The notes below the pieces were generated by a model, which did not search any database, was not told where the DNA came from, and saw only the letters and a list, made by a program, of their open reading frames with translations. DNA of 9,435 bases, from contig CAKTDK010000062.1 in the NCBI GenBank assembly GCA_934541205.1, positions 1 to 9,435 of the forward strand, written 5' to 3'. Positions within the stretch are counted from its first letter, which is position 1, and each line of letters begins with the position of its first letter. Positions 5,972 through 9,435 of this stretch are shown piece after piece. The position numbers were made by a program, and so were the translations under genes. The stretch is from an uncultured Eubacteriales bacterium. Its GTDB lineage: Bacteria; Bacillota; Clostridia; Oscillospirales; RGIG7773.

Positions 5972-7980
5972 CCTATTACCATTCTTCCTATATTATACAC
6001 TAAAAATGCCGCAATCCAGGCAACTCCCGTTTGAAAAATCATGGCAAAAAACACATTTCTTTTTTTGCCCAGTTCTCTTGACATAGCTGTAGTTGCCGCA
6101 ACACAGGGCATATAAAGAAGCGTAAACACCAAAAACGAAAATGCCGAAAGAGGAGTAAACAAGCTTGTCATAACATTTCCGAGATCCGTCATTGTAGTTC
6201 CGGTCAAAACCGCAAGAGTACTTACAACCGCTTCCTTTGCAGTAAGCCCTGTTATAAGTGCTGTTGAAGCCTCCCAGCTTCCGAAACCAAGCGGAGCAAA
6301 TATGGGAGCTATAAACTTTCCTATCATGGCAAGCATACTATCTGAGCTGTCTGAAACAATATTAAACTTATAATCAAAAGTCTGAAGAATCCATATTACA
6401 ATAGAAGCCATAAAAATTATGGTAAATGCTTTTACCAAAAAATCCTTTGCTTTTTCCCACATGTGTATCATTACACTTTTGAAAGACGGAAATCTGTAAG
6501 CAGGAAGTTCCATTACAAAAGGAACGGGCTTTCCTTTAAAAATAGTGGATTTAAACAAAAGTCCTACCAAAATTCCTATAATTATTCCGGTGACATAAAG
6601 TATTATCATCACCACAGCCTGATACTTTTTGAAAAAAACTGAAGTAAATAAGGCATATATAGGAAGTTTTGCGCTGCAGGACATAAACGGAATAAGCAAA
6701 ATAGTCATTTTTCTGTCCCGTTCAGATGAAAGAGTTCTTGTAGCCATAACGGCTGGAACACTGCATCCAAAACCTATAAGCATAGGAACAAAGCTTTTTC
6801 CCGAAAGTCCAATTTTTCTAAGAAGCTTGTCCATAACAAAAGCTACCCTTGCCATATAACCGCTGTCTTCAAGAATTGACAAAAAGAAAAACAGCGTAAC
6901 TATAGTGGGAAGAAATGAAAGCACGCTTCCCACTCCGGTAAAAATTCCGTCTATAATAAGAGAATGAAGAGTTTCATTAAGTCCGAATGCAGTAAGAGCT
7001 TTATCCGTTACATCAGTGACAAAATCTATACCCATAGATAATATATTGCTCAGAAAATTTCCTATAACTCCAAAGGTAAGAGCAAATATAATAAACATTA
7101 TTCCGAGAAAAATAGGAATGGCAAAATACTTATGAGTAAGTATGCTGTCTATTTTCAAAGACCTTTGCTGTTCTTTTGTTTCAGAAACCTTTGTAACACA
7201 TAAGGAACATACTTTTGCAATATAGTCATATCTCATGTCTGCAAGAGCCGCTTCACGGTCTGTATCTAAAGTCTTTTCCATATCGTCTACAATATGTCCT
7301 ATAATGTCAATGTCAATATCCGAAAGCTTAAGCTCATTTTGCATAAGCTTATCACCTTCGACAAGCTTTGTAGCGGCAAATCTTGCCGATATATTTAAAT
7401 TTTCAGCTTTTTCTTCTATTATATGAGTAATGGAATGTATAGCTTTATGTACTGCGCCATGACAAAAATCCAAATGTTTGGGCATTATTTTGTCTTCACC
7501 TATTTTTATTACGCATTGAACAAGTTCCGAAATTCCTTCATTTTTGCTGGCAGATATGGGAACCACAGGTATTCCCAAAGTATCTTCGAGTTTTTTTACA
7601 TCTATTGAGTTTCCGCTGGAACGCACTTCGTCCATCATATTAAGGGCCAAAACAATTGGAAGCCCAAGTTCCATAAGCTGCAGCGTAAGATAAAGATTTC
7701 TCTCTATATTTGTTGCGTCAACTATATTTATTATTCCGTCAACATTGCTTTTTAAAAGATAATCTCTTGTCACTACTTCTTCGGAGGTGTAAGGAGAAAG
7801 CGAATATATTCCCGGCAAATCAACTACCGTAACGTCACTGTGTTTTTTTACGGCTCCCTCTTTTTTTTCAACGGTAACCCCAGGGAAATTTCCAACATGC
7901 TGATTGCTTCCCGTAAGCTGATTAAAAAGAGTGGTTTTGCCGCAGTTTTGATTTCCTATAAGAGCAAAATTAAGCTTCAT
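5968..7980 (-). CDS. feoB: Ferrous iron transport protein B (FeoB)
   Basis: FeoB imports Fe(II) across the cytoplasmic membrane, the main iron route in anaerobes. The 670-residue protein has an N-terminal G domain with G1 GNQNCGKT (9-16), the G2 Thr36 in GVTVE, G3 DLPG (54-57), G4 NMMD (114-117) and G5 SAS (143-145). A helical GDI-like spacer follows to about 275. The membrane region (about 283-670) contains two Gate motifs: GFGCSVPAVMATR with Cys406, and PFMSCSAKLPIYALF with Cys435. PCVAAT (625-630) lies near the end. Slightly shorter than E. coli FeoB, it is within the usual range and intact. The ATG overlaps the feoA stop by one base (TAATG), with GGAG five bases upstream inside feoA. No FeoC gene is present; the small Cys-rich protein takes the downstream place. 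Confidence 0.98.
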   Translation of the reverse strand: MKLNFALIGNQNCGKTTLFNQLTGSNQHVGNFPGVTVEKKEGAVKKHSDVTVVDLPGIYSLSPYTSEEVVTRDYLLKSNVDGIINIVDATNIERNLYLTLQLMELGLPIVLALNMMDEVRSSGNSIDVKKLEDTLGIPVVPISASKNEGISELVQCVIKIGEDKIMPKHLDFCHGAVHKAIHSITHIIEEKAENLNISARFAATKLVEGDKLMQNELKLSDIDIDIIGHIVDDMEKTLDTDREAALADMRYDYIAKVCSLCVTKVSETKEQQRSLKIDSILTHKYFAIPIFLGIMFIIFALTFGVIGNFLSNILSMGIDFVTDVTDKALTAFGLNETLHSLIIDGIFTGVGSVLSFLPTIVTLFFFLSILEDSGYMARVAFVMDKLLRKIGLSGKSFVPMLIGFGCSVPAVMATRTLSSERDRKMTILLIPFMSCSAKLPIYALFTSVFFKKYQAVVMIILYVTGIIIGILVGLLFKSTIFKGKPVPFVMELPAYRFPSFKSVMIHMWEKAKDFLVKAFTIIFMASIVIWILQTFDYKFNIVSDSSDSMLAMIGKFIAPIFAPLGFGSWEASTALITGLTAKEAVVSTLAVLTGTTMTDLGNVMTSLFTPLSAFSFLVFTLLYMPCVAATTAMSRELGKKRNVFFAMIFQTGVAWIAAFLVYNIGRMVIG

Positions 7981-8219
7981 TATTTCTCCGCCTTTTCTTC
8001 AAAATCAACTTCAATCTTTTTTGCGTCCCCAAGACGTATAGTAAGTTCATAGCCTCGCAAATATAACTCAATAGGATCTCCCATAGGCGCTTTTTTTCTA
8101 AGCGTTATACGGGTTTTCGGAGTTATTCCCATATCAAGAAGATGTCTTCGAAGAGCTCCTTCTCCGCCTACTTTTGTAACAACGGCAGATTGTCCTATTT
8201 TTAACTCATCTAAATTCAT
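7980..8219 (-). CDS. feoA: Ferrous iron transport protein A (FeoA)
   Basis: A 79-residue cytoplasmic SH3-like protein that works with FeoB and is needed for full Fe(II) uptake in several bacteria. It shows the family pattern: an LKIGQSAVVTKV strand near the start, then GEGALRRHLLDMGITPKTRI (19-38), a KKAPMGDPIELYLRGYELTIRL block and a charged tail. The ATG at 8219 follows GGAG by nine bases. It is the first gene of the feo operon, behind a strong promoter. It is unfused, so the operon encodes FeoA and FeoB as separate polypeptides. Confidence 0.96.
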   Translation of the reverse strand: MNLDELKIGQSAVVTKVGGEGALRRHLLDMGITPKTRITLRKKAPMGDPIELYLRGYELTIRLGDAKKIEVDFEEKAEK

Positions 8220-8241
8220 TTTTTATCTCTCCGACCTTATA

Positions 8242-8255
8242 TTAGTAAAAACTAA
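8242..8255. promoter_or_regulatory. Dyad in the feo leader, possible metal-repressor operator
   Basis: TTAGT-AAAA-ACTAA is a 14-bp inverted repeat in the predicted feoA leader, about 30-45 nt downstream of the expected transcription start. Operators of DtxR/IdeR-type iron repressors have TTAG...CTAA-type arms, and feo operons are commonly iron-repressed, so it is a candidate. The arms are only 5 bp and the site is not a close match to a consensus. No clear Fur box is seen around the promoter. Confidence 0.25.
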
Positions 8256-8292
8256 CCCTATATTAAAAAATAATAAATCACTTTATAAAATA

Positions 8293-8321
8293 ATTTTAAT
8301 ACACTGCATATAACTTGTCAA
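8293..8321 (-). promoter_or_regulatory. Strong sigma-A promoter of the feo operon
   Basis: On the minus strand a perfect -35 TTGACA (8316-8321) is separated by 17 bp from TAAAAT (8293-8298), a five-of-six match to the -10 consensus. The predicted start is near 8286, giving a leader of about 67 nt before feoA. The -35 sits just beyond the T-run of the rpsT terminator, so the operon is transcriptionally separate from rpsT. A promoter this close to consensus is normally held in check by a repressor. Confidence 0.85.
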
Positions 8322-8327
8322 CACAAA

Positions 8328-8361
8328 GAAAAAATAAAACCGTATCTTTATGATACGGTTT
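8328..8361 (-). terminator. Rho-independent terminator of rpsT
   Basis: On the minus strand AAACCGTATC (8352-8361) pairs with GATACGGTTT (8337-8346) across a five-base ATAAA loop, followed by TATTTTTTC. It lies 13 bp after the rpsT stop codon. On the plus strand the tail is TATTTAAT, too weak to expect efficient termination in that direction. Confidence 0.92.
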
Positions 8362-8373
8362 ATTTAATACAAA

Positions 8374-8637
8374 TTAAGCACCCATATTATTCAATTTAAC
8401 TGTAAGCTGTGATTTTTTGCGAGCAGCTTTATTTTTATGAATAAGACCGTTGGCACAAGCTTTATCAACTTTCTTAACTGCCTCAGTATATAAGTTCTTA
8501 GCCTCAGCCTTATCACCTGAAAGGCTTAATTCAAACTTTTTAACAGCTGTTTTAAGAGCTGATTTCTGCATTTGGTTATTTAAAGCTTTTGTCTGATTAA
8601 CTTTTACACGTTTTTTAGCAGATTTAATATTAGGCAT
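8374..8637 (-). CDS. rpsT: 30S ribosomal protein S20
   Basis: S20 is a primary 16S rRNA-binding protein of the small subunit. The 87-residue protein begins MPNIKSAKKRVKVNQTKAL, is lysine-rich and wholly helical in character, and ends with the typical GLIHKNKAARKKSQLTVKLN block. The frame stays open 23 codons further upstream, but those residues are not S20-like. The perfect ribosome site AAGGAGGTG (8644-8652) six bases before the ATG at 8637 fixes this start. The gene has its own promoter and terminator, which is usual for rpsT. No autoregulatory leader structure could be recognised in its short 5' leader. Confidence 0.98.
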   Translation of the reverse strand: MPNIKSAKKRVKVNQTKALNNQMQKSALKTAVKKFELSLSGDKAEAKNLYTEAVKKVDKACANGLIHKNKAARKKSQLTVKLNNMGA

Positions 8638-8643
8638 CCACTG

Positions 8644-8652
8644 CACCTCCTT
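8644..8652 (-). promoter_or_regulatory. Ribosome binding site deciding the rpsT start
   Basis: The minus strand reads AAGGAGGTG, a full anti-16S match, six bases before the ATG at 8637. It excludes the longer in-frame start at 8706, which would also lie on the promoter -35 position. Confidence 0.93.
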
Positions 8653-8677
8653 GCTAAGTTCATATTTATTACAACTT

Positions 8678-8706
8678 ATAATAACATAACATAATTGTAA
8701 ATGCAA
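8678..8706 (-). promoter_or_regulatory. Probable sigma-A promoter of rpsT
   Basis: The minus strand has TTGCAT (8701-8706), a 17-bp spacer and TATTAT (8678-8683). A TG one base upstream of the hexamer (8685-8686) makes it an extended -10. The expected start is near 8671, giving a leader of about 34 nt. The -35 matches consensus only in TTG. Confidence 0.65.
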
Positions 8707-8740
8707 GCATATTTTTTACTAAAATATACAAAATTTATTT

Positions 8741-9435
8741 TTATTTTGCCAAATCAAGCTTCATGTCTCCGTCTTTAACTATTTTAAAATGCCTTAAAAT
8801 AAAGTGGAATACCAAAGTTAAAACAGCGGGAAGAATAAAATGCATAATAAGTATTTCAACAACAAACAGCACAGGATTCATAGAAGAACCCATAGCGTCA
8901 TAAGCGCCAAACTGTCCCACAAGTCCCGAAGTTCCCATACCCGCTCCCGAAGCAGTATTAGTCATATGTAAAACAGCGGTTGATACAGGACCTAAAATTG
9001 CACTTGCAAGAGTTGGAGCTATCCATATCTGGGGACGTCTCATGATATTTCCAAACTGAAGCATTGAAGTTCCAAGTCCCTGAGAAATAAGTCCTCCGAC
9101 GCCGTTGTCCTTATAGCTTGCAACAGCAAATCCCACCATTTGGCAGCAGCATCCTACAGCAGCGGCTCCGGCCGCAATTCCCGACAAATCAAGCATTATA
9201 CATATAGCAGCCGATGAAATGGGAGCAGTAAGAGCAAGTCCAACCAAAACAGATACTATTATACCCATAGGTATAGGAGAAAGTTCAGTAGCGCTGTTTA
9301 TTACTCCGCCAAACCATGACATAAATCCATTTACCGGCGCTCCGATAATTTTTCCTGCAATACATCCCGCAATTATAGTAACAACAGGAGATACTATAAT
9401 ATCAACCTTAGTTTTTCCTGAAACAAACTTAGCGA
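8741..9435 (-). CDS. PTS-type sugar transporter subunit IIC, 5' end outside the window
   Basis: The C-terminal 230 residues of a polytopic permease of the PTS_EIIC_2 type (Pfam PF13303), which carries a sugar or related solute through the membrane coupled to phosphotransferase components. The frame stays open from the first in-frame Met (9322) to the window edge. The extra 37 codons read KFVSGKTKVDIIVSPVVTI and onward, which belongs to the family, so that Met is internal. Hydrophobic segments include the SPIPMGIIVSVLVGLALTAP region, a Gly/Cys-rich stretch with AVGCCCQMVGFAVASY, WIAPTLASAILGPVSTAVL, and a long C-terminal segment ending FHFILRHF. GAGMGTSGLVGQFGAYDAMG lies between the last two. 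No IIA or IIB domain is fused at the C terminus. No hairpin terminator follows, so some transcripts may continue into rpsT. The substrate is unknown. Confidence 0.88.
   Translation of the reverse strand, partial: AKFVSGKTKVDIIVSPVVTIIAGCIAGKIIGAPVNGFMSWFGGVINSATELSPIPMGIIVSVLVGLALTAPISSAAICIMLDLSGIAAGAAAVGCCCQMVGFAVASYKDNGVGGLISQGLGTSMLQFGNIMRRPQIWIAPTLASAILGPVSTAVLHMTNTASGAGMGTSGLVGQFGAYDAMGSSMNPVLFVVEILIMHFILPAVLTLVFHFILRHFKIVKDGDMKLDLAK

Noticed and set aside
5828..6034. Plus-strand 68-codon open frame across the feoB end
   Set aside because: It is antisense to the small Cys-rich protein and to feoB, which together explain the sequence far better.
8638..8706. Longer S20 reading frame starting at 8706
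   Set aside because: The 23 extra residues are unlike S20, the start falls on the promoter -35, and a perfect ribosome site precedes the ATG at 8637.
9320..9322. Met at 9322 as the start of the IIC permease
   Set aside because: The frame is open to the window edge and the 37 upstream codons read as family sequence, so the gene begins outside the window.

Overview
The window is AT-rich bacterial chromosome, most likely from an anaerobic member of the Firmicutes, class Clostridia. The basis is gene content and style: a long (about 269 nt) Gram-positive type SRP RNA followed by dnaX, ybaB and recR; strong AGGAGG-type ribosome binding sites; a feoA-feoB-small Cys-rich protein cluster; and pervasive A/T-rich codon use. 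Genus cannot be assigned from this sequence alone.

Layout, left to right. Positions 1-104 hold four tandem copies of a 26-bp unit, possibly continuing past the left edge. Positions 122-3885 are one leftward-reading block: ffs (SRP RNA, 3617-3885), then dnaX, ybaB/ebfC, recR and a monoacylglycerol-lipase-like alpha/beta hydrolase, with gaps of 43, 19, 1 and 15 bp. An AT-rich divergent spacer (3886-4075) separates this from a rightward gene for an AMP-forming acyl-CoA synthetase (4076-5713). A bidirectional hairpin terminator (about 5774-5818) ends both that gene and a leftward iron-uptake operon: feoA (7980-8219), feoB (5968-7980) and a 55-residue FeoB-associated Cys-rich membrane protein (5804-5971) that is absent from the supplied ORF list. 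Further right are rpsT (ribosomal protein S20, 8374-8637), with its own promoter and terminator, and the 3' part of a PTS-type IIC sugar permease gene running off the right edge.

How the genes work together. The ffs-dnaX-ybaB-recR block is a conserved Firmicutes arrangement joining protein targeting, the replicative clamp loader and recombinational repair. The feo genes form a compact, overlapping, translationally coupled ferrous-iron import unit behind a near-consensus sigma-A promoter. The acyl-CoA ligase and the hydrolase both act on acyl chains, but they are not co-transcribed and no joint pathway is claimed.

I see no evidence of a novel defence, mobile or biosynthetic system; this is mostly housekeeping DNA. 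The items most worth a second look are a possible gamma/tau slippage site in dnaX, a one-residue insertion in the P-loop of the acyl-CoA ligase, the 26-bp tandem repeat, and the compact overlaps around the small Feo protein.
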